From the NCBI RefSeq assembly GCF_004379255.2, contig NC_056035.1:41110773-41174772 (forward strand): a DNA stretch of 64,000 nucleotides, read 5' to 3'. The notes under the pieces are model-generated. The model saw only the letters and a program-made list of their open reading frames with translations, had not been told where the DNA came from and made no database searches. Of this stretch, positions 47,775 to 59,589 are shown in pieces (within the stretch, counting starts at the first letter, position 1; each line of letters starts with the position of its first letter). The stretch comes from Salvia splendens (lineage: Eukaryota; Streptophyta; Magnoliopsida; Lamiales; Lamiaceae). The position numbers and the translations under genes are program-made.

Positions 47775-50700
47775 TCAAATAGTGAGATTTTCTTGAATCC
47801 CTGCGAATGTGCCGATGATCTTACCACCTATGTCCGGGAAGGTCTCACAACCGGGGAGAGGACCGACCTTCCCTGTTGCATCCACTTGCACAGGATACTT
47901 AAGCAAGTGTCCTCTCAATGGACTCATTTCTTCAGACTCAAACTGTTGCCAGTTCAGTTGCCCCATCCATCTTATTCGTCTCACGCATTCCAAACTCTCT
48001 GGATTCTCAAAGCACGCCTCCAAAGTACCCGTGTGCTCCGCCCACAGTGACATCCTATATCCATATATCTGCATCACCACCATCTTACCAACTTTTTATC
48101 ATATGATTTTTCAGGTTTTCTCGACAGCTTTAACCCAGATTCCACTACAAGATACTCTTATTTTATGGTGTTTCTTCATAAAAAAAACTCAACACCATAT
48201 TATTCTTTCAAGTGTTAACTAAACCAACGAAGATTGTAACCTGGTGTGATCTAGTTTTTTTACCTGTGCTTTCGGGTGAGCTTGTTGGCTAGCCCATCTA
48301 TGACGAGGCTGATACGCGCCAATGGCGATTTCAGTGTCTCTGGTCCCTCCCAACGAGCGTTGGTTGATGTTGGCAGAACCCAGTATCACGTATTCGTCAT
48401 CCACTATCATTCCCTTGGAGTGGACATAGATCATGAAGCGGCGGTTTCTTCGAGCCAGGGCCTAGGAAGTGATACATCCACTAGTCAGAAGGATACTAAT
48501 AAGCATTAGAGCATGATGGGTGGATGGATAGTGTACTTGTGGAGAATTTCCTGTGGAGTTCCTGCTATTTGATGACGGACACCTCTTGTAATCCGGCTCC
48601 CGACTGCCAAGGCAGAAGAAATTCAAATAATCCTCGGGCGTCTGCTCTCTATCCAGCCTTGCTTCTACTAAAGCATTGTAGATTGTTTCATACATCATTT
48701 GCATTGTATTATACTGCCAAAAGAGAATTCTTTGAGTTGCAGTGCTGGAGGGGACTCCTTCAGGCCACATTGGGACGATAATGTATGCTGCGAAACGCTC
48801 CCTTGCTCGGATCTTCTTGGCAATCTTGAGAGCTATTTCCATAGGAATTAGGTTGTTTGCACCTAAAAACAGAAATGGATAAACTGATCGAAATGAACAC
48901 ACAACCCCTTTCCAAGTACTGTCACATTGAGTTCCTCACCCAAGTTCTGGCAAGTAGACCAACTGTACGATGACCCGAGGAAGTACTGGCTCTCGATGTA
49001 AATGAAGTGCTGAGCCGCGCGGATTGCCTTTACATAAGCTGTGTGTATACTCATGTCTATAAACACATTCTTCCCACACATAAGGTTCTGTTTAATAGAG
49101 CTAAATGTTAATTAATTCCTTCATTACAAGTGTAAACTTTGTGTTCTTGTACCTTTTCTGTAGCCTTTATTGGATCCTTGGGGAAGCCCCTAACGGAATT
49201 GGAGTCGATGGAACGGAATACCTGGACATTCCATGCCTTCGGATCACCTTCTGTCACTTTAGCCGACTCTTCTAGTCCCAATATATCGGGGATTCGTTTA
49301 AGCTTGAGTAAGGAATCATCGTGTGCCAGCTTGATCTGGCTGTGGCGCTTTGAGGCCTTTAGCCATCGTTCCTCAAAGTTTCTCAAGACGTCGCACGCTG
49401 CTTGACCGTCAAACCTGCAGTGCAAATCATGCCATGCCTCTCTAGGACATCCCACAGTAGGCCCCTGTTTGATATCATGATTGTGTAATAAAGAATAAAT
49501 ATAAGCAACATCAACATCAAACATCAAGTAGAATTTAGACAAACATTACCACAAAATTGGGATTGTGATAGTCATCTTTGTGAACAGTTAGTAATGTGCT
49601 GAAGATTGGGTGTTGTGGAGTGTCATATCTTCCCTTGCATAGGTCAAGTCCTCCAACAAATGCCATGATTTTTCTTCTGTTGTTACCCGCGACTACGTCT
49701 ACGATCACACTCTTCTGGTGATGAGTGTAGATTGTTCCTGTTTCCTAATGACAAAACAACACATTATACCACTTTGATTTTGAATTAAAGCATAGCTTAA
49801 ACAAGTATAAAAAAACCTGCTTTTTAGCCCAGCTGCCTTTCCCAGCACTTCTGGGACACAACAGTACTTTAACGCACGAATTCTTGAAATAGCGTCTCGT
49901 TTCATCATCCCCGGTGTTCATAACCCCTTCCTGCAGTGATTATGTTGAGACATTACATTGAAATAAGAAAACAACAGAGATGGTTGGTTGGTCCTCACTG
50001 TTTTATATCCAAATATGGTTGTGGAAGTTGGATCATCCCAAACTAGGAGAAGTATTCTCACTCCTTCTTGAGACTTGGCCTTCAGAAGCTCACCCAAGCT
50101 ACTGTTGGTCACAAGAGGATCGTCTCTAACAAGGTGAACCATATGGTAAATAGACCATCCTGTGATGTAAACTAGCCAACGGGCTTGAGATATCGCGTCA
50201 TATATGTCGCGCCAACAGTTACCATTTCTATAGACTGTTCCATCACTCAACACCACATTAGGAAGTGAACCTTTATGGACATGAGCATCTTGATAGAGTG
50301 TGACAGTTCCTCCTGTTCTAAGAGGAAAATAGGTACCTGTCACGCCTTCATGCTGAATTGACATGTACTCCATTGGTATATACTGAATCCATAGGCTCAA
50401 GGAAGCACCCCGGTTACACGGCTTCCCATTCACACCAATGATGGGGTAAGCTCCAGTCATTCGTGCCCCAGTGATTAGTTGTTGTATAGGGATCCCAACA
50501 GCCCCTATGACCTCAGATCCCACAAAATCGTTGTCTTTCACGAGGAACTGCACCTCTGTGCCGTAATGTGCTACTGGGACATTGAAATGCTGGTCCCAGA
50601 CAGGATTTTCGTCATCTCTTATCACAAAAGTCCTGCAGATTACAGCACCAGATATGGCAACTGTGACATAAGGGTCACTTGTTTGGATTTTTCCACAAAA

Positions 50701-50892
50701 AGTGCCTATCATGTCACCTATGCTATTGTTGACTAGATCCATGTTGGGGAGATTCTTGGCTCCCTTCACATAAATCTCCAGATTTCCATGAAGTAAAAAT
50801 ATGCTCAACGGCGTCATTGAGGTCTTGAATGGGACAATCTGCACTTCCTGACAATGGTATGAGCCATAGGTCAATGGAGCCATGTTGGCCAT
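47775..50892 (-). CDS. Phospholipase D, C2-type (beta/gamma class)
   Basis: Eight exons on the minus strand: 50892-49999, 49930-49817, 49744-49550, 49464-49153, 49087-48940, 48862-48537, 48461-48264 and 48068-47775, all GT-AG with matching phases; 826 residues. It hydrolyses membrane phospholipids to phosphatidic acid in stress and membrane signalling. Order: C2 domain ([17 protein letters not shown] to [15 protein letters not shown]), HKD motif 1 ([10 protein letters not shown], exon 3), HKD motif 2 ([20 protein letters not shown], exon 7) and the conserved C-terminal region ending [10 protein letters not shown]. The C2 start with KNLPNMD, and the short N terminus lacking the Pro-rich tail of PLD-beta, suggest the beta/gamma group; which of the two is not decided. 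Both active-site motifs are intact. Confidence 0.95.
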
Positions 50893-50924
50893 TGCACTCT
50901 CTCCTCCCTGGTCTTAAAGTACGA

Positions 50925-51557
50925 GAATGATTTTATGTCCCCAAAGGCACTAACTGAAGAGGGCCTTCTTAAAACAACCATAAAACTCACCAAGATCCAA
51001 TCTTTACAATAACTTCACTTCCTACATCAATATTCAAACGCCCCTTATATAACTCATATATCTATCTGCATAATGTGATCAACATGCAGGGAGTTCAATA
51101 TCAAAATATCCAAAATAAACCATCAAATGGATACTAAAAAGAAAATGCAACTTTCTAAATAAACATATCGAGCATGAATCAAATCCAAATATATGTAACT
51201 CAAGAAAAAGGGTGTTAGGTTCTGCAAATGAGGCTATGATTTCATAACCCCAAAGGCACTATTCAAAGAGGGCCTTCCTAAAACAACCATAAAACTCATC
51301 AAGATTCAATCTTTAGAGCATTTGGTTCAATAACTTCACTTCCTACTTAGTCTTCAAACCCCCCCAATGTAGATATATGCATATATCGAGCTGCACATTG
51401 TGATGAAAAAAAAACCCCCCACAATAATCATTCAAATGGATATCCAACTCTCTAATTGAATGAGGATGATTCAAATACAAATATATGTGACTCGAGAAAA
51501 TGTAATGGAATTAGATTCTTGATCGAGAAAAAGGGTGTTAGGTTATGGAGAAAAGTC
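50925..51557. repeat. ~308-bp tandem duplication just upstream of PLD
   Basis: CCAAAGGCACTA at 50941 recurs at 51249, and both are followed by GAGGGCCTTC, AAAACAACCATAAAACTCA and AATAACTTCACTTCCTAC. Each unit ends near AAAAAGGGTGTTAGGTT (about 51207 and 51530). The first unit abuts the 5' leader of PLD, so leader or promoter sequence is doubled. Confidence 0.85.
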
Positions 51558-52103
51558 TTTGTATTTTCACGTAGTTTGGAAGGTTTCTGAAGTTATGATG
51601 GGAGGGGCGTTGTAAGCGGAATTTATCCAATTAGTATTTATGTGAATTTATTCGATACGAGTAGTAATTGTGTAATGCAATATATACATATAATTACAAA
51701 AATATAGAGTGCATGTTTACTATAAAAATCTTTACAAACGACAATAATAGCATAAAGCTTTACAGAGTAATATTACAAAAGATTTCATATATTAAAAGAT
51801 GTAAATGATACATGCATGCAGGGGACGTACACTTAGAGAGAGAGAGAGAATCCAATGAAATTAACAAAAATGTAATCAAGAGGAAAAATGAAGAAAAAGA
51901 AAATGTAAAAAAGGTTATTATTAGTTGACGTTTTAATGATAATTGATCTTTTTTTTAAAAATGGAAATGTGATATTTTAGTTATCTTGATAAATATTCTT
52001 AATTATGATTGGCATACTTTAGCGCCAAAATCAAACTGCCGCTGCTTACAAACTGCGACCCTAAACACCAGATTTGGTGGGCTGAAACCGCCGCCGATCT
52101 GAG
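51558..52103. other. AT-rich intergenic region
   Basis: No gene or repeat recognised apart from a short GA run near 51835-51850. Confidence 0.5.
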
Positions 52104-52376
52104 CTAGTGAGCCTGCAAGATGACACCAGAGGAGGGCGGCGCAGTCGGCGCGCCCGGAAGCGCTGGAGCGTCTGAAGGCACTCTGTCGTCACACTCGGAT
52201 GAATATACCACCCTGATGGCCTGATGAAACGAACTCCCGCCAGTGAACCCAGCTTCCCATTTTAAACTATAATCTGATCCCCATTCATCCAGATTCCATA
52301 TATAAATTTGTGTTCCAGTACTATCTGCCCCAAAGATACCCATTACCCACTTTTTCACCAATAAGATACTTATCAA
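52104..52376 (-). CDS. Uncharacterised 90-residue frame
   Basis: A minus-strand frame (MISILLVKKWVMGIFGADST, later QIYIWNLDEWGSDYSLKWEA, ending GVILQAH) with gene-like composition: it is less AT-rich than its surroundings and mixes charged and hydrophobic residues. I do not recognise a family. It could be an exon fragment from a captured gene. No splice-linked neighbours were found. Confidence 0.3.
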   Translation of the reverse strand: MISILLVKKWVMGIFGADSTGTQIYIWNLDEWGSDYSLKWEAGFTGGSSFHQAIRVVYSSECDDRVPSDAPALPGAPTAPPSSGVILQAH

Positions 52377-52399
52377 ATGAGGAATATCTTTTAATGATA

Positions 52400-52760
52400 T
52401 TCTAAGTCTTTTTTGTCAACACTTGTAAGTTGTAAATTTGTAATTGTTGTAACTTGTAATTGTTGTAATTTATATTAAAAATTTTCGATTTATAATTGTT
52501 GTAACTTGTAATTGTTGTAAGTAACTTGTAATTGTTGTAAGTAACTTGTATTTAAATTTTTTGATTTGTAATTGTTGTAATTTGTAATTTTAAAGTTGTA
52601 ATTTGTAATGTTAAGTAATAAGTTGTAATTTGCAATATTGAAGTTGTAATTTGTAATTTTAAGTTGTAATTTGTAAATTTTAAGTTGTAATTTGTAATTT
52701 TAAAGTTGTAATTTGCAATTTTACCGTTGTAATTTGCAATTTTACCGTTGCCCCGATCAC
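52400..52760 (-). repeat. Short tandem repeats (TTGTAATT family)
   Basis: Irregular 14-21-bp repeats of AAGTTGTAATTTGTAATTTT. On the minus strand they extend the hAT frame starting at 52782 as Asn-Tyr-rich repeats (KIANYN, LQITT). Confidence 0.85.
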
Positions 52761-52781
52761 CACCACGACGAGATGAAGACA

Positions 52782-53358
52782 TGATATTATGGAAATTGGA
52801 AGTAGAGAATAGAGAGTAGTGTTTATGTGAATATGATAACGTGAACAAGAACAACGTGAGTAAATTATGAGCGCAAATAACGTAAACAACTTGAGAGAAT
52901 GAGGATGGAGAATAGAGAAATTGAGATTGAGAGAGAAATTCTTATCAACACAAGAATGGGATAAGTAGAAAATGAAGAGGATGGGGTATTTATAGGGGAA
53001 AAATGTGATTAAAAAAAAGAAAAAAAAGAAAAAATTTCAAAATTTTGAAATCCGGCAGAACCGCCGGTTTACTCCTTGAACCGCCGGTTTTTGGTCAGAA
53101 ACCGCCGGTTTCGTCAACGGTTTTCTAACGAAAACCGGCGGTTTCTGACCCGGTTTCTGAAAAGGCTACGTATAGGCCGGTGGTAGCCTGAAAAGGTGTC
53201 GGAACCGGCGAACCGGCGGTTCAGAACCGCCGGTTACGGTTCGCAAATTTCTTGAACCTGAACCGGCCCGTCGGAACAGCCGGTTCCGGTCACGGTTCGA
53301 ACCGCCGCCGACGGTTCCGGGCCGGTTCAGCCAGGCCGGTTCGGTTTGGTGATGTCTA
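52782..53358 (-). mobile_element. 5' end of a hAT element (right end), truncated
   Basis: Reading the minus strand from 53358: terminal TAGACATCACCAAACCG, then about 300 bp of AACCGGCGGTT/CCGGTTCCGG subterminal repeats of the same type as the MITE at 13293-13754, then a TATA-like TATAAATA (52987-52994) and an ATG at 52782 (MSSSRRGGDRGNGKI). This is the layout of an autonomous hAT 5' end, but coding sequence dissolves into tandem repeats and no transposase or left end was found. Confidence 0.65.
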
Positions 53359-53589
53359 TGTATCATGTTGTTCTTGGAGGATCGGAGATTGAGTTGCAAC
53401 CATCTTTTAGACATAGCCTTGCTCTCCATTATTGGGTTATATGGAGTTCACATCAATGATATTTGTCCTTTCAGGATATGCCACTTCCATAAGATCTTAA
53501 AGGCAACAACTTCTGCGCTTTGCTTGGAACTCATACTAGGTATTAGAGAAATGATGTCTCATTCTGATTGATTTAACACCTTGAAGATC

Positions 53590-53960
53590 CAAACTTAGTA
53601 GTGTACATCCCTTTCCAGGCAGCGGACAATTCTTTCATTCCCAGTACATACAATCTATGCTGCCTAACATCCCCGGAAGCCCGTGCTGATTCCCGTGTAT
53701 ATCCAGCAGAGCCTGACAATCTTCGGGGGTAGGCCTCCGCAGATACCTATCCCCGAATATCTCCCTAACGCCCTAACAAAAAATACTTCAGGCAATCGTG
53801 GACAGTCGTCTCGCCGATGTGGAGGTACTCGTCGAACATGTCGGTCGCGCTTCCGTATGCCAGCTGCCTGATTGCGACAGTGCACTTCTGTAACGGCGTG
53901 TGGCCGGGTTTACTAGCCGCATCCTCCCATTTTACGATTTTGGTCATAGACATTATCTTT
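53590..53960 (-). pseudogene. PIF/Harbinger transposase fragment (ALP1-like), frameshifted
   Basis: The minus strand encodes LQKCTVAIRQLAYGSATDMF, then DEYLHIGETTVHDCLKYFL. After a frame change it continues RYLRRPTPEDCQALLDIHG and GMLGSIDCMYWE, the last containing the first catalytic Asp of the Harbinger DDE triad, then a TGA. These are signature segments of plant Harbinger/ALP1-like transposases. The rest of the DDE domain is missing. Confidence 0.88.
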
Positions 53961-54302
53961 TGAATTTTTGCATCCCGAACATTTCAACTCGGATCACAAT
54001 TGGTCCTAAACTAACAGTCTCGTCAAATTTTAAACGATCAACATTTTTAACTCAATTTTGACCAATTAAAGCCGTTAAGTATGATGAGTTACTCTCTAAT
54101 TATATTATTAATTATTTTAATAAATTATCATTTAAAATATAAAACAAATTGATGTTCTATCAAACACTTAATCCAAAACCCTAGCAGCCGCAACCATGGC
54201 AATGGGTAGGAACAACTCGTCCTCCGCGGCACCAATCGACAACTCCGACACCATCGTCACCTCCTCCCGCGAAAAATCCCCAATCCTCTGGACCCTCACT
54301 CC

Positions 54303-54762
54303 TGTTGCATGCATGCCTATAAACTTGATCAACACACATGCATGCAACGGGCGCGCACACATGCATGCATCATATTGAGCTAGCTGTGACGTGGCATTAG
54401 TTAAGAGACTCTGACCAATGAGAGGGAGGCAATGACATGTTATTGACCAATGAGAAGGAAGCTATGACGTGTAAAGTGATCCGACGTGGAAGATGACTAA
54501 GACGAGAGAGAAGTGAGCTAAGATGCATAGTATAAGTAGTGTAGTTGCTCTTTCAATTGCTTTGTCGTTCATTTTGTTAAGAGTGTAATCGTGAGCTTAG
54601 ATCGTGGATCTAGAGTTCCTCTTTATTCCTCAATTGGATAAACGTTCATTCGTGATTAATAATACATCCATTTGCTGATCATTAGTGATGTGATTGCGTG
54701 CTATCGCTGAGGTTCGAGTGTTACGAGCTAAGATAGGGAAGTCTCGGGGAAAAGTCGTAACA
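54303..54762 (+). repeat. 5' LTR with RY (CATGCA) motifs
   Basis: 460 bp. The first 75 bp contain three CATGCATG clusters. Further in lie two TTGACCAATGAGA-type repeats (CCAAT boxes), several ACGTG cores (GACGTGG, GACGTGT) and TATAAGTA near 54531 as a probable TATA box. Confidence 0.9.
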
Positions 54763-54819
54763 ATTGGTATTCAGAGCAATCGATCTCCGGACGTCGGAAC
54801 GGTGACTCGAGGTGCGGAA

Positions 54820-55926
54820 ATGGAGAAGAAGATGATGGAGATGATGGAGCAGAGAATGCATGAGATGAGAGAAGAGCACGAGATCAAAATTATGGAATTG
54901 ACACACTCAATTGCTGCGATTAATTTGCAGAATCAAAAAAATAAAGCAATGGAGAATGATGAAGGTAGTAACAGAGGAAAGCAAGGTGATGGAGAATGGG
55001 GAAGATCGACGCGTTATGAATTCCCTAAGTTTGATGGCGATGGATTTGAAGATTGGATGATGAGAGCTGAATATTTCTTCCAAGTAGCTAAAGTACCAGA
55101 GGAAGAGAAAGTCAGAGTAGCTGCGATTCATCTGGAAGGAAGAGCATTGCAGTGGCATCGAGGTTTTGAGAGCTTACATGGAGATATGGCTTATGCTGAC
55201 TGGTCGTGTTATAGCTCATCCTTAGCCGCGCGTTTTGGTGCTCATGCTTACGAAGATCCGTTAGCTGATCTCAGGAATCTCAAACAAAAAGGTACGCTAC
55301 AAGATTATATGGATACTTTTGATGAACTATATCCTAGAGCTGGAATTAAGGAAGATCAAGCTTTGAGTTTCTTTTTATCTGGATTGATTGATGAATTACA
55401 AATGCATGTGCGTATGTTTCGACCTAAGGCTTTAGCTGAGGCTTACTCCTTAGCCAAGCTACAAGAACTTACTGTTAAGGCTTTAGGAGATAAAGCTAAA
55501 GGAAGTCAGAACAATGTGCAAGCTAATAATAGCTATTACTCGAGTAGCAAACCTATGTCTGTAACTGCTACTAATAAGGTGGGAACTCTGAGTAATTGGA
55601 GTGGGGGAAACAAAGAGAATAACAGAATTAGAGGAGTTAGAGCCAACACAAACTTGACTCCTAAAGAAATAGTTGAAAAAAGAGCAAAGAAAGAATGTTT
55701 TTGGTGCACTGAGAAGTTTACTTCAAACCATCATTGTAGTAAAAGGAAATCATACGTTGTGCAATTAATTGATGTAGGAGAAGTAGGAAGTAGTGAAGAG
55801 CAGAGGGAGACTGATGAAGAGGATGAGAAGGAGAAGTCTGAATTGCAGCTTTCCTTACATGCGGTCTGGGGAAAAGATGGACCTCAAGTAATGAGAATTA
55901 AGGAAAATGTCAGAAAAAGATTTTAA
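54820..55926 (+). CDS. Gag of the chromovirus
   Basis: From ATG 54820 the frame has an N-terminal coiled coil (MEKKMMEMMEQRMHEM), the retrotransposon gag domain (FPKFDGDGFEDWMMRAEYFF, LEGRALQWHRGF) and a cysteine-rich knuckle (CFWCTEKFTSNHHC). It ends in a TAA just before the protease, which lies in the -1 frame; related elements usually have one continuous gag-pol frame. The start choice is the first ATG after the PBS in good context; the frame is open further upstream through the LTR. Confidence 0.88.
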   Translation: MEKKMMEMMEQRMHEMREEHEIKIMELTHSIAAINLQNQKNKAMENDEGSNRGKQGDGEWGRSTRYEFPKFDGDGFEDWMMRAEYFFQVAKVPEEEKVRVAAIHLEGRALQWHRGFESLHGDMAYADWSCYSSSLAARFGAHAYEDPLADLRNLKQKGTLQDYMDTFDELYPRAGIKEDQALSFFLSGLIDELQMHVRMFRPKALAEAYSLAKLQELTVKALGDKAKGSQNNVQANNSYYSSSKPMSVTATNKVGTLSNWSGGNKENNRIRGVRANTNLTPKEIVEKRAKKECFWCTEKFTSNHHCSKRKSYVVQLIDVGEVGSSEEQRETDEEDEKEKSELQLSLHAVWGKDGPQVMRIKENVRKRF

Positions 55927-58900
55927 GGATCTTGATAGACACTGGCAGCACTCATAACTTTTTAAGTGCTAAAGTGGCTAAGAAAGTTAACTGCAAACTG
56001 CTTCCTGTTAACTCAAAGGCTGTGGAAGTGGCAAATGGACAGATTCTACAGTGCACTAAAAAATGTAATAGATTGGAGTGGGAGATGCAGAGGTCCAGGT
56101 TTCATGGAGAAGTTTATCTTATCACTCTGGAAACCTATGACCTCATATTAGGTGGAATTTTAATAATCTCAGTATGGTTTTTAATCTCCATGGTGAAGAA
56201 GTGAAGTTACAAGGAGAGAGATGGTTGCCAAAGGCTGAGCAATTAAATTTTTTACACATATTGAATCCAGAAGAGACGGATGTGAATCAAAGAAAACTGA
56301 GTCAGTGTATACCTTCTGTTGAGATTGATGCAAATTGTTGTTATGAACTTAGTGTTGAAGAGATTTGGCCAAATCTCAACTTGATTCTTAAAGAATTTGC
56401 TGCAGTATTTGAGGAGCAAAAAACATTACCTCCACAGAGAGAGCAAGATCACAAAATTACATTGAAAGAGGGTGCAGATGCAGCCAATATGAGACCTTAC
56501 AAGTATGCTGCACATCAAAAAAATGTTATTGAAGCTATGATTGAGGATATGCTTAAAGCTGGAGTTATAAGGCACAGTGGGAGCCTTTTGCAAGCTCAAT
56601 TGTGTTGGTTAAGAAGAAAGACTCTACTTAGAGAATGTGTATGGATTATAGAGCCTTGAATGCCATAACTGTCAAAGATAAGTATCCTATACCTGTTATT
56701 GAAGAGTTGTCGGATGAGCTGGGTAAAGCAGCTTGGTTCTCTAAAATCGATTTAAGATCTGGTTATTGGCAAGTGAGGATGAAGCCAGAGGATATTCACA
56801 AGACTGCTTTTAAAACTCATTCTGGACATTATGAGTTTTTAGTTATGCCATTCGGCTTGACAAATGCTCTAGCAACATTTCAGAATTTGATGAACACAAT
56901 CTTCAGGAATTACTTGAGGAAATTCATATTGGTATTCTTTGATGATATTCTGATATATAGCAGTAGCCAAGAAGCTCATGAACAACATCTGAGAGTGGTC
57001 ATGGAATTGATGAGAGAGCACAACTTGCTAGCTAAAAGAAGTAAGTGTACTTTTGGGTGTAAAAATGTGGAGTATCTTGGTCATGTTATATCTGATGAAG
57101 GAGTTTCAACTAATGAAGGGAAAATAGAGGCAGTTAAACAGTGGCCTCAGCCTAAAACTGTTAAACAAGTGAGGAGTTTCCTAGGCTTAACTGGATATTA
57201 CAGGAGATTTGTGCACAACTATGGGGTGATAGCTAGGCCATTGATAGAGGTGATTAAAGGCAATATATTTAGATGGACCATAGAAGCACATGAAGCTTTT
57301 CAGAATCTTAAAACGGCTATCATTACAACTCCTGTGTTGGCCTTACCAGATTTTTCTAAGGAGTTTGTTGTGGAGACTGATGCATCTGGAGTTGGAATTG
57401 GAGCTGTGTTGATTCAAGATAAACACCCCATAGCCTTTATCAGTAAGTCTCTATCTCCTAAATATCAAATCTTATCAGTATATGAAAAAGAATTGCTGGC
57501 TATTCTAATGGCAGTTAAGAAGTGGTATCACTCTTTGCAAAGTAAAAAGTTCATCATCCTGACTGATCATCAGAGTTTAAAGTATTTGATGGATCAGAAG
57601 TTAACTACTCCGACTCAACAAGCTTGGATGACTAAGCTAATGCACTTTGATTATGAAATTAGATATAAGAAAGGCATTGAAAACTCAGTGGCTGATGCTT
57701 TATCCAGAGTTCCAGAGGTGATGACTTATGCTTTAACTTCATTTGTGTTTCCTCTTGAGTTGATTACAAAGATCAAAGAGTCATGGAAACAAGATCCTCT
57801 GATACAGAAGATTTTGAAAGAGAAACAGGAGAATGCAGAGTCCCATCCAAAATTCAGTTGGAATAAAGATGAGTTGAGAAGAAAAGACAGGCTAGTGGTG
57901 GGAAATGATTTGATATTAAAGGCTCAGATTTTATCTACCTTTCATGGGTCTGCTTTGGCTGGCCATTCAGGAGTTTTGGGAACTTACAAGAGGCTATTTG
58001 CTCTATTATATTGGCCAAAATTAAGGAAGGATGTCAGAGAATTTGTTCGAGTCTGTGTTACTTGTCAAAGATATAAACCAAGTAATGCTGCTCCATCTAG
58101 ATTATTACAACCTCTTCCAGTTCCTACTGCACTTTTTACAGATCTCTCAATGGATTTCATTGAGGCCTTGCCGAGCTCACAAGGTTATGACACTATATTT
58201 GTGGTGGTGGATAGACTAAGTAAGTATGCAAATTTCATGGCTCTATCGCACCCTTTTACAGAAAAGAAGGTGGCTGAGGTATTTTTGGATTCTGTTTTTA
58301 AATTACATGGAATGCCAATAAAGATTGTGAGTGATAGAGGAGCCATCTTTGTGGGAAGCTTCTGGAAGGAGTTTATGAGTTTGTTAGGAGTTGAGTTGTT
58401 ATACTCCACGGCTTATCACCCAGAGACTGATGGCCAAACTGAGATAGTTAATAGAAGTCTGCAATGCTACTTGCGCTGTGCTATGAGGGAGAAACCACAC
58501 ACTTGGTTCCATTGGCTAGGCTTGGCTGAGTATTGGTACAATACTACCTATCATTCTAATATTCAAATGACTCCTTTTGAAGCCTTATATGGCTTTGAAC
58601 CTCCTCTACATGTTCCTTATTTGCCGGGTGATTCCAATGTTGAAGCAGTAGACCTTGCTCTAAAGGATAGAGAAGAGATGCTGGCTATACTTAGGAGAAA
58701 TGTGCAGAAAGCGGCCGATAGGATGAAAAAACGAGCAGATCAACACAGGAGTGATAAGGAACATGAGATAGGAGAGTGGGTTTGGTTGAAATTGAGAGAG
58801 TATAGCTGTTTGAGGGAAACATCACAAGTTTGAGCCTAAATATTTTGGTCCTTATCAAATACTAGACAAGATTGAAGCAGTAGCTTATAAACTCAATCTG

Positions 58901-59176
58901 CCAACCTCAGCTACAATTCATAATGTGTTTCATGTGTCTCTATTGAAACCGACTTCTCCACCAACAGGTCCCATTATTGATTTACCTGAGATTTCTCATA
59001 TAAATGATGCTATTTCTTAGGCTATACTCGACAGGAAGATGGTGAAAAGGCAGAATCAGGCAGCAACAAAATGGCTTATTCATTGGGAAGGAAAATCGTC
59101 GGCTGATGCTTCATGGGAGTTTGATGAGGTAATTAAGGCAAGATTTCCATGGTTTCTTGTGGACAGGGAACTTTAA
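55911..59176 (+). pseudogene. Pol polyprotein of the chromovirus, with several frameshifts and a stop
   Basis: Protease (LIDTGSTHNFLS, about 55935), reverse transcriptase (SKIDLRSGYWQVRM, FDDILIYS near 56940), RNase H (ETDASGVGIGAVL near 57375), integrase (zinc motif ending CVTCQRYKP; catalytic MDFIEALPSS, VSDRGAIF and HPETDGQTE), and a C-terminal chromodomain-like end (HWEGKSSADASWEF). Breaks: a frame change before the protease (55924), others near 56170, 56590 and 58812, and a TAG near 59018. RT to integrase (56635-58833) is one long open frame. The element cannot make a full polyprotein. Confidence 0.92.
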
Positions 59177-59187
59177 GAGGGGGGTAT

Positions 59188-59589
59188 TGTTGCATGCATG
59201 ACTATAAACTTGATCAACACACATGCATGCAACGGGCGCGCACACATGCATGCATCATATTGAGCTAGCTATGACGTGGCATTAGTGAAGAGACTCTGAC
59301 CAATGAGACGGAGGCAATGACATGTTATTGACCAATGAGAAGGAAGCTATGACGTGTAAAGTGATCCGACGTGGAAGATGACTAAGACGAGAGAGAAGTG
59401 AGCTAAGATGCATAGTATAAGTAGTGTAGTTGCTCTTTCAATTGCTTTGTCGTTCATTTTGTTAAGAGTGTAATCGTGAGCTTAGATCATGGATCTAGAG
59501 TTCCTCTTCATTCGATGTGATTGCGTGCTATCGCTGAGGTTCGAGTGTTACGAGCTAAGATAGGGAAGTCTCGGGGAAAAGTCGTAACA
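59188..59589 (+). repeat. 3' LTR, with a 58-bp deletion
   Basis: 402 bp; it lacks the segment of the 5' LTR between CTCTTTATTC and GATGTGATTGCGTG (about 54621-54685). Otherwise nearly identical. Confidence 0.92.

Larger units (their letters stand above)
54303..59589 (+). mobile_element. Ty3 chromovirus-type LTR retrotransposon, decayed
   Basis: LTRs 54303-54762 and 59188-59589 both begin TGTTGCATGCATG and end GTCGTAACA; a 5-bp target duplication ACTCC (54298-54302, 59590-59594) is perfect. An iMet-type primer-binding site with one extra T (54765-54777) and a polypurine tract (about 59174-59187) are in place. By eye the LTRs differ at about six bases plus a 58-bp deletion in the 3' LTR, so insertion is fairly recent. 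Order gag-protease-RT-RNaseH-integrase-chromodomain identifies a chromovirus. Confidence 0.95.
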
